Source: Burkholderia sp. FERM BP-3421 (GTDB lineage Bacteria > Pseudomonadota > Gammaproteobacteria > Burkholderiales > Burkholderiaceae). Taken from it: DNA of 64,000 nt. A model generated the notes under the pieces. It searched no databases, was not told where the DNA came from, and worked only from the letters and a program-made list of their open reading frames with translations. Positions 17,141-26,197 of the stretch are shown piece by piece. A program made the translations under genes and the position numbers. The stretch lies in contig NZ_CP117781.1 of the NCBI RefSeq assembly GCF_028657905.1, forward strand, positions 744,001-808,000. Direction: 5' to 3'. Numbering within the stretch: the stretch's first letter is position 1; each line of letters opens with the position of its first letter.

Positions 17141-18163
17141 TCAGAGCAGGCCGGCCTGGCGCAGCAGCCTGCCCGCCTGGCTGTCGTCGCCGAGCTGCTG
17201 GAACGTCAGCGCGGGCGGGCTCAGCTGGTCGAACGGCTTCAGCAGCGGGTCGGGTGCGACGCCGGCATGCAGCGGGTACTCGAAGCTGATGTGGCCTTTC
17301 GCCATCAGGTTCTGCGCGCGCTCGCCGACCAGGTAGGCGAGGAACTTCTGCGCTTCGGCCGTATGCTTCGAGGCCTTCAGCACCGCGGCGCCCGACACGT
17401 TGACGAGGCCGCCGACATCGCCGTTCGAGAAGTGGAACAGCGCGCTGCGGGTCGACTTGTCGCCGAGTTCGGCGTGCAGGCGCGCCCAGTAGTAGTTGTT
17501 GATGATGCCGGTCACGACGCCGCCGCGGTTGACGGCAGCCGTCACGCCTTCGTCGTCGTCGAAGATCTGCGCATTGGCCTTGAGGCCTTTCAGCCATTGC
17601 AGCGTCGCGGCCTCGCCCTTGAGCGCGAGCACGCCGCTCACGAGCGGCAGGAAGTCGGCGTCGCTCGGCGCGATGCCCACCTTGCCCTTCCATTCCGGCT
17701 TCGCGAAGTCGAGCAGCGACGGCGGCAGCTGCTGCGGCTGGATCTTCGCGGTGTTGTAGACGATCACGTTCTCGCGCGCGAGCACGCCGACCCAGCTGCC
17801 GTCGGGCGCGTTGTAGCGGGCCGGCACGGTCTGCAGCGTCGCCGCGTCGACCTTGGCGAGCAGGCCCTTCTCGTCGAGCAGCACGAGTTCCGGCGAATTC
17901 TCGGTGAAGTACACGTCGGCCGGCGTGCGGTCGCCCTCGGCGACGAGCTGCGCGGCGAGCGCCGGGCCTTCGCCCGTGCGGACCTTCACGCTGATCCCGC
18001 TTTGCGCCTCGAAGTCCTTGACGAGCTGGTTGACCACTTGTTCGTGCTGCGCGCTGTAGAGCGTGAGCGTCGCGGCATCCGCGAGATGGTTGGTCAGCGC
18101 GCCCGTCAACACGAGCGAGGCGACGGCCGCCAGCGTGCGGCGGCGGAGAGAGGATCGGTTCAT
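17141..18163 (-). CDS. fbpA: Ferric iron ABC transporter, periplasmic binding protein
   Basis: A 340-residue periplasmic protein. The signal peptide is cleaved after ADA (residue 30). The mature chain begins TLTLYSAQH, matching the FbpA/FutA start in which the His (His40 here) is an iron ligand. The tandem-Tyr motif NNYYW, which supplies the two tyrosinate ligands in FbpA, is present. Both residue sets argue for ferric iron rather than thiamine or polyamine. Its neighbours are the matching permease and ATPase downstream and a DyP-type peroxidase upstream. Confidence 0.88.
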   Translation of the reverse strand: MNRSSLRRRTLAAVASLVLTGALTNHLADAATLTLYSAQHEQVVNQLVKDFEAQSGISVKVRTGEGPALAAQLVAEGDRTPADVYFTENSPELVLLDEKGLLAKVDAATLQTVPARYNAPDGSWVGVLARENVIVYNTAKIQPQQLPPSLLDFAKPEWKGKVGIAPSDADFLPLVSGVLALKGEAATLQWLKGLKANAQIFDDDEGVTAAVNRGGVVTGIINNYYWARLHAELGDKSTRSALFHFSNGDVGGLVNVSGAAVLKASKHTAEAQKFLAYLVGERAQNLMAKGHISFEYPLHAGVAPDPLLKPFDQLSPPALTFQQLGDDSQAGRLLRQAGLL

Positions 18164-18226
18164 GGCGTGGGCAGTTCCTTGGTGATCGGGGCTGGGTAGA
18201 GAGTAGGGGGCGGAGCGCGACGCCGT

Positions 18227-19516
18227 TCAGGCGTCGAACAGCTCCGAACCGATGTAGGAACCCGGCTTCGCGCCCGGCGGGCACGCGAAGATCGCGCTGC
18301 CGACGTGGGTCGTGAACTGGTTCATGATGTCCATCCTGGCGAGCTTCTCGTTGATCGGAATGAAGCCCTTGCGCGGGTCGCGCTGGTGCGCGACGAACAT
18401 CAGCCCCGCGTCGTACTCGGTCTGCTGGCGCCACGGCGGCCAACGCTCGATGTAGAACCCGGTGCTGTCGTTGTACGAGTACGCGCGGCGCAGGATCTGC
18501 GCGCCGTTGTTGGTCTCCGCCGCGGCGAGGCGCGCATGCGAGTTGTCCGGGATCACCGGATTGCCGTCCTTGTCCGCCGCGTCCAGGTCGAGCGGCTCGA
18601 ACTCGCGCTGCTTGCCGAGCGGCGCGCCGCTGTACTTGTGGCGGCCGACCACCTGTTCCTGGAAGCCGAGTTCCGTGTTGTCCCAGTGTTCGAGCGTGAT
18701 GCGGATCCGGCGCACGACCGTGTAGGTGCCGTTCTTCATCCACGCCGGGCCTTCGTCGCCCGCCCACACGTAGGCGTTCATCGCGGCCGGGTCGGACTTC
18801 GGCGGATTGTTGGTGCCGTCCTTGAAGCCCATCAGGTTGCGCGGCGTCTCGCCCGGCTTGCCCGAGATGAAGCCGGCCTGGCCCCAGCGCATCTGCGTCG
18901 CGTTCGCGCCGAGGCGCACGAGCTGGCGCACCGCGTGGAACGCGACCTGCGCGTCGTTCGCGCAGGCCTGGATGAACAGGTCGCCGCCCGTCTTCTCCGG
19001 CAGCAGCTGGTCGCCGTTGAAGCGCGGCAGGTCGACGAGCGCGGCTGGCCGGCGCTGCGCGAGACCGTAGCGGTCCTTGCCCGCGGCACTGAACAGGCCG
19101 GGCCCGAAGCCGAATGTGATCGTGAGGCCGGCCGCATCGAGGCCGAGCGATTCGCCCGAATCGACGGGCGGCTTGTCGTCGCCGGCCGCCTGCAGCGGCT
19201 GCGCGGGCTCGCCGCGCGTCAGGCGCGCGGCCGCATCGGTCCAGGTCTTCAGCAGCGCGATCAGGTCGGCGCGCGTCGCGGCCGTCAGATCGAAGGCGGC
19301 GAAGTACGCGTGGCTTTGCTGCGGCGTCACGATGCCGCCCTGGTGCGCGCCGTAGAACGGCTCGACCGCGCCGCTCGCGGCGGCGGGCGGCGCGGCCTGC
19401 GCCGCCTGGACGACGGGCGCCGCGCCGGCCGCGAGGCCCGCCGCGACGGCCGCGCCGCCTGCCTTCAGGAAGCCGCGCCGGGCGGGGCGCGGAGGGGAGT
19501 TGAGATCGTTGGCCAT
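18227..19516 (-). CDS. efeB: Tat-exported DyP-type peroxidase, EfeB-like
   Basis: A 429-residue heme protein. It has a twin-arginine signal (RRGFLK at 13-18, then an Ala-rich core). DyP hallmarks: GFKDGTNNP with catalytic Asp233, SHARL with the proximal heme His327, and ILRRAYSY with the distal Arg at about 343-344. The family includes EfeB, reported as a deferrochelatase/peroxidase in the EfeUOB iron system. Here the EfeU/EfeO partners are absent and an FbpABC importer takes their place. A role in releasing or oxidising iron in the periplasm before FbpA capture is inference. It starts eight bases after the stop of the propeller gene. Confidence 0.88.
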   Translation of the reverse strand: MANDLNSPPRPARRGFLKAGGAAVAAGLAAGAAPVVQAAQAAPPAAASGAVEPFYGAHQGGIVTPQQSHAYFAAFDLTAATRADLIALLKTWTDAAARLTRGEPAQPLQAAGDDKPPVDSGESLGLDAAGLTITFGFGPGLFSAAGKDRYGLAQRRPAALVDLPRFNGDQLLPEKTGGDLFIQACANDAQVAFHAVRQLVRLGANATQMRWGQAGFISGKPGETPRNLMGFKDGTNNPPKSDPAAMNAYVWAGDEGPAWMKNGTYTVVRRIRITLEHWDNTELGFQEQVVGRHKYSGAPLGKQREFEPLDLDAADKDGNPVIPDNSHARLAAAETNNGAQILRRAYSYNDSTGFYIERWPPWRQQTEYDAGLMFVAHQRDPRKGFIPINEKLARMDIMNQFTTHVGSAIFACPPGAKPGSYIGSELFDA

Positions 19517-19524
19517 GATGGAAC

Positions 19525-20667
19525 CTACTTGGCGAGCACCAGGGTGTTGACGTCGTCTTCCACGTAGTAGAAGCCGTCGCCTTCCGGAGTCATGAGGATG
19601 CCGAACAGGTCGCCGTTGCCCGGGGGCGACTGCGCCTTGTCGGTATCGATCCAGCGCGCGTACAGCTGCTTGCCGGCGACCGGATCGACCTCGACCACCT
19701 GGCCGTTCAGCGCGTTGGTCACGAGCAGGTGGCCGTTCGGCGCGGTGGTCAGCGCGAGCGGGCGGCGCAGGAAGCCGTCGGCGGTCACTTGCCGGCCGAC
19801 GCCCGCGCTCGTGTCGCGCGTGAGCGGATCGTCGATCTCGACGATGCGGTTGCCGATCGCATCCGACACATAGAGCTTCTTCTGGTCGCCGGACAGCGCG
19901 AGGCCGGTCGGGCCGACCAGGAACACGCCCTTGTCCGCCTGCGCGCCGAGGCCGCTCGCGACCACCGTTTCCTGGCGCACGACGGGCGGCTTGCCGTCCG
20001 GGATGTCGAGTTCCATGCGCAGCACCGTGGCCTGCTTGAACACGGGCGGGTTGCCGTCCGCGCCGCCGACCCCGAAGCCCGCGTTGCTGACGAACAGCGT
20101 CGCGCGGTTGCCCTGGTCGACCACCGCCATGTTGCCCCACGGGTCGTTGATGTTCGGGCTCACGAAGGTCGACGCGACCTTGCCCTGGTTGTCGAGCACG
20201 ATCATGCAGCCCGCGCCCTTGGTGTTGGTCATGCCGTCGTTGCTCGGCGTGCTGCCGACGATCACCCAGCCGGACTTCAGCACGGTCATCGCGGTGGCGA
20301 GGCCGACGCCGCCGGGGCAGCCCTTCAGGTCGCGCGGCACGGTCGCGAACACGCTCAACTGCCTGGTCGACGGCCGGTACGTGACGATCGTGCTGCCGGT
20401 GCCTTGCAGGTTGGCCGAGTTGTTGAAGTTGTCGACCAGCACGTCGCCCTGCTGGAGCGCGCCCGACGTGACGGGCGAGATCGCGAGCGCGTAGGGATTC
20501 TGGTCGCCGTTGTCGGGCACGGTGTTGACCAGCGTGGTGTGACGATGCAGCGTTTCAAGGAAGCCCTGGGGCTCGGCGTGCGCGAGGCCGGCGGCCGCGA
20601 GCGCGAAGCCGGCGGCGAGCACGCGCAGCGTGCGGCGCGGCGACGGGTGGAACGAAAACGGGACCAT
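19525..20667 (-). CDS. Periplasmic NHL/YncE-like beta-propeller protein
   Basis: A 380-residue exported protein with a Sec signal (cleavage after AHA, about residue 31). The mature chain shows repeated propeller-blade patterns such as GPTGLALSGDQKKLYVSDAI, LALTTAPNGHLLVTNALN and ILMTPEGDGFYYVEDD. No catalytic residues are evident, so it is probably a binding or scaffold protein. It lies between the porin and the DyP peroxidase in the Fur-linked operon. A role in holding substrate or partner proteins in the periplasm is only inferred. Confidence 0.75.
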   Translation of the reverse strand: MVPFSFHPSPRRTLRVLAAGFALAAAGLAHAEPQGFLETLHRHTTLVNTVPDNGDQNPYALAISPVTSGALQQGDVLVDNFNNSANLQGTGSTIVTYRPSTRQLSVFATVPRDLKGCPGGVGLATAMTVLKSGWVIVGSTPSNDGMTNTKGAGCMIVLDNQGKVASTFVSPNINDPWGNMAVVDQGNRATLFVSNAGFGVGGADGNPPVFKQATVLRMELDIPDGKPPVVRQETVVASGLGAQADKGVFLVGPTGLALSGDQKKLYVSDAIGNRIVEIDDPLTRDTSAGVGRQVTADGFLRRPLALTTAPNGHLLVTNALNGQVVEVDPVAGKQLYARWIDTDKAQSPPGNGDLFGILMTPEGDGFYYVEDDVNTLVLAK

Positions 20668-20734
20668 CGATGTATCTCCTGACTGGCGCGCCGCCGTGGG
20701 CGGGCGGCGCGCGGAACAAACTGGGCCGCGCCGA

Positions 20735-22195
20735 TCAGAACGTGATCGTCGTGCGCATGCCGATCACGAACGTATTGCGCAGCGGCTGCGTCTGGTCGAC
20801 CGGATTCTGGCCGGCGCCCGCATTGAAGGTGTACTGCGCGTCGGCCTGCAGCTGCCACCACTGGTTGACCTGGTACTGATAGGTCGCCTCGATCGTGGTT
20901 TCGCTGGTGCGCACGCCGTACGGGCCGAGCGCCGCGTAGTCCTGGTCGATGGCGGTCACGTGATTGCCGACCTTCAGGTACGTGACGGCGAGCCCGACGC
21001 TGTCGTTGTCGCGGCCTTCGAACGGCCCCTTCAGCACGACGCCGACATTGGCCGCGAGGCTGACGAGGTTGCGGTCGCCCGGCGCGCCCATCACGCGCGC
21101 GAACACGCCGAGGCTTTTCGCGCCGGTCGGGTCCGGACGCCAGAGCATCTGGTCGGCAACCGCGTAGAGGCTGTAGTCGCCGTGATGCTGCTGGTTGACG
21201 CCCGTCGACGACGAACTCGCGAGCGACTGGCCGCTGGTGTCGATCTGCGGATCGTTGAAGCGGCCGTTGTGATACCAGACGCCGACCTTGTAGGTGCCGG
21301 GCAGGCCCGTCGACGGGCCCAGGTCCATCTGGCCTTCGGACGGCTGGTTGAGCGCGTACTGCAACTCGCCGATGAACAGCGTGCCGTTGTGCAGGTTGAA
21401 GTTGGTGCCGCTCAGGTTGTTCGGGTTGTTGCCGAGCGGATCGCCGTCGAACACGCCGGCGAGGCCGGTGATGGACGGCGTGATCTGGCCGCGCACGCGC
21501 ACGCCGAGGCCGGCGAGCGGATACGCGGGGCCGCCGTTGGGCAGGTCGTACGAGGGCAGCGACGGCCAGCCGAACATCGTGTTGACGAAGGTCGCCGCGT
21601 ACTGGCTGACGATGAATTCCTGGTCGAGGCTCTGCTGACCGATCTTGACGTCGAGGCGCTTGTTGAAGAACGACTGCTGATACCACAGATCCCACAGGCG
21701 GGTGGTGTCCTGCGCCTCGATGCCGCTCGCGGTGTTCAGCGTGCCGAGGTTGTACTGGCTCAGGTTGCGGCCGTGGATGTTCAGCGCGCTGGCGTTGAAG
21801 GTGCCGCCGGGCAGGCCGAATGCCTTTTGCGTGTCGACGCTCAGGGTGGCGGTGGTCAGGCCGTCATAGGTGCCGCCGCGATTGAGGCCGCCGCGCAGGT
21901 TCGCGAGATACTCGCTGACCTCGGTGACGGCGAGCGTGGCGCCGTAGTGGGCGAGCCACGGCCGGACCCCGCCCATGTCGCCGAGCAGGTTCTGGCGCGA
22001 CCATACGCCGGTCCATTGGCTCGCCGGCTTCGCCTGGATCGCGAGGTCGGCTTCCGGCGCTTCGGGGAGCGCATCGGGCGACACCTCGGCGTGGGCGGCA
22101 GTGCTGAGCAGCCACGCGCAGGCGAGTGCCGCCTGGCGGGCCGTCATGCGCGGACGTTGGCGGACCTGGCGTCCAAATGACGACGCGAATTTCAT
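20735..22195 (-). CDS. Outer-membrane porin, OprB family
   Basis: A 486-residue porin with a Sec signal ending AHA. The mature protein begins with a loosely structured segment, then WTGVWSRQNLLGDMGGVRPWL, the opening typical of carbohydrate-selective OprB porins. It ends with the outer-membrane signature of alternating residues and a terminal Phe (RTTITF). It is first in the operon, behind a Fur-linked promoter, so despite its OprB class it probably admits an iron source or iron chelate. Ribosome site AGGGAG precedes the ATG. Confidence 0.85.
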   Translation of the reverse strand: MKFASSFGRQVRQRPRMTARQAALACAWLLSTAAHAEVSPDALPEAPEADLAIQAKPASQWTGVWSRQNLLGDMGGVRPWLAHYGATLAVTEVSEYLANLRGGLNRGGTYDGLTTATLSVDTQKAFGLPGGTFNASALNIHGRNLSQYNLGTLNTASGIEAQDTTRLWDLWYQQSFFNKRLDVKIGQQSLDQEFIVSQYAATFVNTMFGWPSLPSYDLPNGGPAYPLAGLGVRVRGQITPSITGLAGVFDGDPLGNNPNNLSGTNFNLHNGTLFIGELQYALNQPSEGQMDLGPSTGLPGTYKVGVWYHNGRFNDPQIDTSGQSLASSSSTGVNQQHHGDYSLYAVADQMLWRPDPTGAKSLGVFARVMGAPGDRNLVSLAANVGVVLKGPFEGRDNDSVGLAVTYLKVGNHVTAIDQDYAALGPYGVRTSETTIEATYQYQVNQWWQLQADAQYTFNAGAGQNPVDQTQPLRNTFVIGMRTTITF

Positions 22196-22221
22196 GCAAC
22201 TCCCTTTTTATTCTCAACGCG

Positions 22222-22243
22222 GGTTAATGCATTCGCATTAACC
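22222..22243. repeat. Leader inverted repeat before the porin gene
   Basis: GGTTAATGC and GCATTAACC form perfect 9-bp arms around a four-base loop, between the predicted promoter and the porin start. It could be an operator or an mRNA hairpin. Confidence 0.5.
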
Positions 22244-22296
22244 GGCATACACGATGGAACCCCGGCGCGACACGCGTTTCGACGTGTTGCGGGCGC

Positions 22297-22325
22297 ATCG
22301 TATGCAGGCGGAATCGTGAAGTCAA
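22297..22325 (-). promoter_or_regulatory. Predicted promoter of the iron operon
   Basis: On the minus strand, TTGACT (22320-22325) and TACGAT (22297-22302) are separated by exactly 17 bases. It faces the porin gene and lies just downstream of the Fur box. Confidence 0.6.
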
Positions 22326-22329
22326 TACA

Positions 22330-22348
22330 AATGAGAATGATTCTCGTA
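22330..22348. promoter_or_regulatory. Fur box
   Basis: The palindrome GAGAAT-G-ATTCTC centred at 22339 extends to TGAGAATGATTCTCG, matching 11 of 14 defined positions of the 7-1-7 Fur consensus TGATAATNATTATCA. It ends five bases upstream of the -35 hexamer of the porin promoter, so Fur-iron binding should repress the whole operon. Confidence 0.7.
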
Positions 22349-22562
22349 TAGATTACTGAACGTAATGACGGGGCTTACGGAGGGAGGAAGCGGGGTGTTT
22401 TGACGTAAGTGAAATGAAATAGTCTATGTAATGTATTTGATGGTTTTGAAGTGTGCTTTGAAATGAATTTCTGAAGATTTCTTCAGTTGTCTATTCGTCA
22501 ATCATGAATTGAAGATATTCGGTTTTGGATTGAATTGTTTTGAAGCGCGCGCGATGGGAATC

Positions 22563-22740
22563 AAGGGAAGGCGGGATGCGGGCGGCGCGCACGCGATGGA
22601 GTTGGAGGTGATTCGCGATGCGCTCCGCATGCTCGATGCGCGCGATCGTGCAATCACGTCGTGGCTGCGCGATAGCGTGACGCCTGCCGCGGCGGCGCTC
22701 GATGCGATTCGTCCCGGGCGCGGACGGTTGAAGACGTGCG
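22563..22740 (+). pseudogene. ParD-like antitoxin remnant
   Basis: The frame reads EVIRDALRMLDARDRAITSW followed by LRDSVTPAAAALDA, closely matching the middle and tail of ParD/CopG-type antitoxins (VxRDALRxLxxRDxAxxxWL..xV.PAYDALKAD). The N-terminal ribbon strand and a start are missing, and no ParE toxin is recognised nearby, so it is a decayed toxin-antitoxin locus. The rest of the 22349-23151 interval holds no gene. Its first 170 bases are markedly A/T-rich. Confidence 0.5.
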
Positions 22741-23151
22741 CGCCGTGTTTGCGCAACGCCGCGCCGCACGTTCGTGAGCGGCGGGGGGGTATTCCGGCAG
22801 GGGGCGCGGCGTCGGGCGATCAGATCGAGCGGGGCGCGGCACGGGACGAGGTGCCGGCGGCCTTGTGCATGACGTATTACGGTCGCCGCAGCACCCGTCG
22901 CGTCGAGAATCCCGTCGTGTGCCGAGTCGGTCAGGATGCCGAGCGGGATCGGGACGATGGGAGCCCCGACCGAGCCGTTCGCGCAAGACTCACCGGAATG
23001 AACTGTGTGCTGCGCGCGTGGCGGCGGGTGTGCCTCCCGTACACGCGATGCATGCCGGGCTTGAATCCCCGGGCCGGGAATCGGGCCGCGCCGTGCGCGA
23101 CGGCGCCCCCGGTTCCCATGGACACGGCCGGCGCGCGGCCGGCCGCCCCAC

Positions 23152-24444
23152 TCAGCGCGCGTCCCGCGCGAACAGGCTCGCGATCCCGCCCAGCACGCAG
23201 ATCACCGCGACATACACGGCCGGCGCGAGCGGATTCGATTTCATCATCAGCGACACGATCACCGGCGTGAGCCCGCCGAACACCGCATACGCCACGTTGT
23301 ACGAGAACGAGATGCCCGAGAAGCGCACGATGGGCGGAAAGCTCTTCACCATCACGAACGGCACCACGCCGATCGTGCCGACGAGGAACCCCGCGAGCGC
23401 ATACAGCGGCACGAGTTTCGACGTATCGATCGCGAGCTGCGAGAACAGCGTGTAATAGCAGCCGGCGAGCAGGAGGCCGCCGATCAGCAGCACGGGCCGC
23501 GCGCCGATCCGGTCGGCGAGCGAGCCGGCCGTGATGCAGCCGGCCGTCAGGCACAGCGTCGCGATGCTGTTCGCGAACAGCGCCTCGGCGGCCGCGAGGT
23601 GGAACTGCTTCTGCAACAGGCTGGGCGTCATCAGGATCACGACCACGATCGCGGCCGACAGCATCCAGGTGAGCAGCATCGACACCAGCACCGCGCGCCC
23701 GTGATCGCGCAGCACCGCCTTCATCGGGATCTCGGCGGCGAGCGTCTTCTTCGCCTTCATCTCGGCGAACACCGGTGTCTCGTGCAGCCAGCGCCGCAGG
23801 TACACGGAGAACAGGCCGAACAGGCCGCCCAGCAGGAACGGGATGCGCCACGCGAACGCGGCGACCTCGGCGGGCGCGTAGCGGCTGTTGATCGCGGTCG
23901 CGACCAGCGAGCCGAGCAGGATGCCGGCCGTGAGGCCGGCGGTCAGCGTGCCGCACGCGTAGCCGATGCGGCGCGACGGCACGTGCTCGGACACGAACAC
24001 CCAGGCGCCCGGCACTTCGCCGCCGACCGCGGCGCCCTGCAGCACGCGGAACAGCAGCAGCAACACCGGCGCGAGGATGCCGATGCTGTCGTAGGTCGGC
24101 AGCAGGCCCATCAGCAGCGTCGGCACCGACATCAGCAGCACGCTGAGCGTGAACATGCGCTTGCGCCCGACCAGGTCGCCGAAGTGGGCCATGATGATGC
24201 CGCCGAGCGGGCGCGCGAGATAGCCGGCCGCGAAGATGCCGAAGGTCTGCAACTGGCGCAGCCAGTCGGGAATGTCGTGCGGGAAGAACAGCTGGCCGAT
24301 CGCGGGCGCGAAGAACACGAAGATGATGAAGTCGTAGAACTCCAGCGCGCCGCCCAGCGCGGCGAGGCCGAGGGTCTTGTAGTCCTGGCGGGTGAGCGGT
24401 CGTTCTGCGGCGCGTGCGGCGCCGCTCAATTCGGATGCGTGCAT
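23152..24444 (-). CDS. MFS transporter, metabolite:H+ symporter (MHS) family
   Basis: A 430-residue protein with 12 predicted transmembrane helices. MHS/ProP features include ALEFYDFIIF in helix 1, the DLVGRKRMF loop between helices 2 and 3, and a long cytoplasmic centre. MHS members import organic acids, proline or betaines with protons. It lies on the same strand and downstream of an amino-acid-type binding protein and close to the hydroxyproline genes, so hydroxyproline or a related imino acid is a reasonable substrate guess. 273 bases separate it from the upstream gene, so it may have its own promoter. Confidence 0.85.
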   Translation of the reverse strand: MHASELSGAARAAERPLTRQDYKTLGLAALGGALEFYDFIIFVFFAPAIGQLFFPHDIPDWLRQLQTFGIFAAGYLARPLGGIIMAHFGDLVGRKRMFTLSVLLMSVPTLLMGLLPTYDSIGILAPVLLLLFRVLQGAAVGGEVPGAWVFVSEHVPSRRIGYACGTLTAGLTAGILLGSLVATAINSRYAPAEVAAFAWRIPFLLGGLFGLFSVYLRRWLHETPVFAEMKAKKTLAAEIPMKAVLRDHGRAVLVSMLLTWMLSAAIVVVILMTPSLLQKQFHLAAAEALFANSIATLCLTAGCITAGSLADRIGARPVLLIGGLLLAGCYYTLFSQLAIDTSKLVPLYALAGFLVGTIGVVPFVMVKSFPPIVRFSGISFSYNVAYAVFGGLTPVIVSLMMKSNPLAPAVYVAVICVLGGIASLFARDAR

Positions 24445-24717
24445 GTCAGGGCGATCAGGGTTCGCGTGTTATTTATTGTCGGACGCCGCATGGGCGGCGG
24501 CAGGTCGTCGCAACGGCAGCGCCGGCGCCGGGTGAAGCACGGCGCACGAACCGCGCGGGCCGCGAGACGGCGCGCGGCCGGACGGCGAGGCGGAGCTTGA
24601 CGCGGGCCGGACGATTCTACAGGAGCGTGGGGCGCGCTCCGGCACGTGTTTCCCCGGATATCGAGGACGCGCGCGGCCCTGTTCGCGCGCGCCGGAACCC
24701 GGTTGCGGCGCGGCGGC

Positions 24718-25863
24718 TCAGTGGCCGGCGAGCGTGTCGATCGGCTTGAACGCGCCGCGCTCGACCCGGTAGATCGTCACGGGCGCGTCGCGCAGGTCGC
24801 CGTGCGCGTCGTACGCGATCCGGTCGGCGGACACACCCTTGATCGCCACCTTGGCCACGTACGGCCCATACACCTTCGGATCGGTCGAATTGGCGTTCTT
24901 CATGGCGGTCAGGAGCGCGATCGTGCCGTCGTACGCATAGGGCGAATAGGTGATCACGTCCTCGTTGAAGCGCGCCTTGTAGCGCGCCGCATAACCCGCG
25001 AAGCCCGGCATCTTCTCCTTGGGCAGGCCGCCCATGTAGACGATCGCGCCTTCCGCCGCGTCGCCGCCGACCTTGAGGAAGGTCGGCGAACGCGACATCT
25101 CGCCTGTCACGAACGCGGCCTTGATGCCGAGCTGGCGCATCTTGCGGATCATCGGCGACGATTGCGCGTCGCCGCCGCCGTAGAAGATCGCATCGGGATT
25201 GAGGCCCTTCAGGTTGGTCAGGATCGCCGCGAAGTCGAGCGCCTTGTCGTTCGTGAAGTCGCGCTTGACGATCGCGCCACCCGCCGCCTGCACCGCGCTC
25301 GCGAATTCGTCGGCGATGCCCTGGCCGTACGCGGTGCGGTCGTCGATGATCGCCACGCGCGTGTAGTGCAGCGTCTTGACCGCATAGGTGCCGACGATGC
25401 GGCCCGCCTGCGCGTCGCTCGTGAGCAGGCGGAAGGTGGTCTTGTAGCCGCGCGCGGTGTACTGCGGCGAGGTCGCCATCGAGATCTGCGGCAGCCCCGC
25501 GCGGTCGTAGAGGTCGGAGGCCGGGATGCTCGTGCCCGAGTTGAAATGGCCGATCACGCCGCGCACGTCGTCGTCGATCAGGCGCTGCGCGACCGTCGTG
25601 CCGGTGCGGGGATCGGCCTGGTCGTCCTGCGAATCGAGCACGACGGTGACGGGGTGGCCGCCGATCACCGGATGCGTCGCATTGAAGTCGGCGATCGCGA
25701 GCTGCACGCCTTTCTGCATGTCCGCGCCGTAATTGGCCTGCGGTCCGGTGAGCGGCGCGGCGAAGCCGATCTTGACCACGTCGGCGGCGTTCGCCTGGAC
25801 GGCGGAGAACGCGGCGAGCGCGGCGGTCGCGGCCAGCGCGAAGTGCGATACCTTCAGCTTCAC
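24718..25863 (-). CDS. Periplasmic LivJ-type amino-acid binding protein
   Basis: A 381-residue substrate-binding protein of branched-chain amino-acid ABC transporters. The signal peptide ends QANA; the mature chain starts DVVKIGFAAPLTGPQANYG, the LivJ/LivK hallmark. The GTG at 25863 is chosen over another GTG six bases upstream because AAGGGG is spaced eight bases from it. No permease or ATPase genes are adjacent, so it must use components encoded elsewhere. It is transcribed divergently from the hydroxyproline epimerase, sharing a regulatory region with a perfect inverted repeat, which suggests a role in imino-acid uptake. Confidence 0.87.
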   Translation of the reverse strand: MKLKVSHFALAATAALAAFSAVQANAADVVKIGFAAPLTGPQANYGADMQKGVQLAIADFNATHPVIGGHPVTVVLDSQDDQADPRTGTTVAQRLIDDDVRGVIGHFNSGTSIPASDLYDRAGLPQISMATSPQYTARGYKTTFRLLTSDAQAGRIVGTYAVKTLHYTRVAIIDDRTAYGQGIADEFASAVQAAGGAIVKRDFTNDKALDFAAILTNLKGLNPDAIFYGGGDAQSSPMIRKMRQLGIKAAFVTGEMSRSPTFLKVGGDAAEGAIVYMGGLPKEKMPGFAGYAARYKARFNEDVITYSPYAYDGTIALLTAMKNANSTDPKVYGPYVAKVAIKGVSADRIAYDAHGDLRDAPVTIYRVERGAFKPIDTLAGH

Positions 25864-26092
25864 TTTCACTTCCCCTTTGCGTGATGGGCCGGTGGTGGGC
25901 CGCCGGCCGGTTGGCGATGAATCCGGAGGCGCGCCCGGCGTCGCGCTGTGCCGCAATCGGCGCATCCGCGACGCCTTGGCGAGGGCTGCCGTGCGGCCCG
26001 TCGGACGGGTGGCGGCACCCTGCAGGCGCATTCCGGAACGCAGTCTAGGTAGCGAAAATCCGGCCGTCTTGCGCGATCCGCACGTGGCGCGC

Positions 26093-26140
26093 GACGATTT
26101 CGGCATATCGGCGGTTACCCTGATATATGCCGAAATCGTC
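26093..26140. promoter_or_regulatory. Perfect 16-bp inverted repeat in the divergent hydroxyproline promoter region
   Basis: GACGATTTCGGCATAT (26093-26108) and its exact complement ATATGCCGAAATCGTC (26125-26140) are separated by 16 bases, ending 57 bases before the epimerase start. The rest of the 334-base divergent region holds no gene. It looks like a two-site operator, plausibly for the PAS-AraC protein encoded at the end of the cluster. Confidence 0.65.
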
Positions 26141-26197
26141 ATGCGCCGCGCGTAATGCCGCCAAGACGCGAGGGGGCGCCATTTTTACGATGGCGGC

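Noticed and set aside
22509..23270. A 253-residue plus-strand protein in the gap before the MHS transporter
   Set aside because: Only the ParD-like segment is meaningful. The rest is arginine-rich filler and runs into the antisense of the transporter gene.
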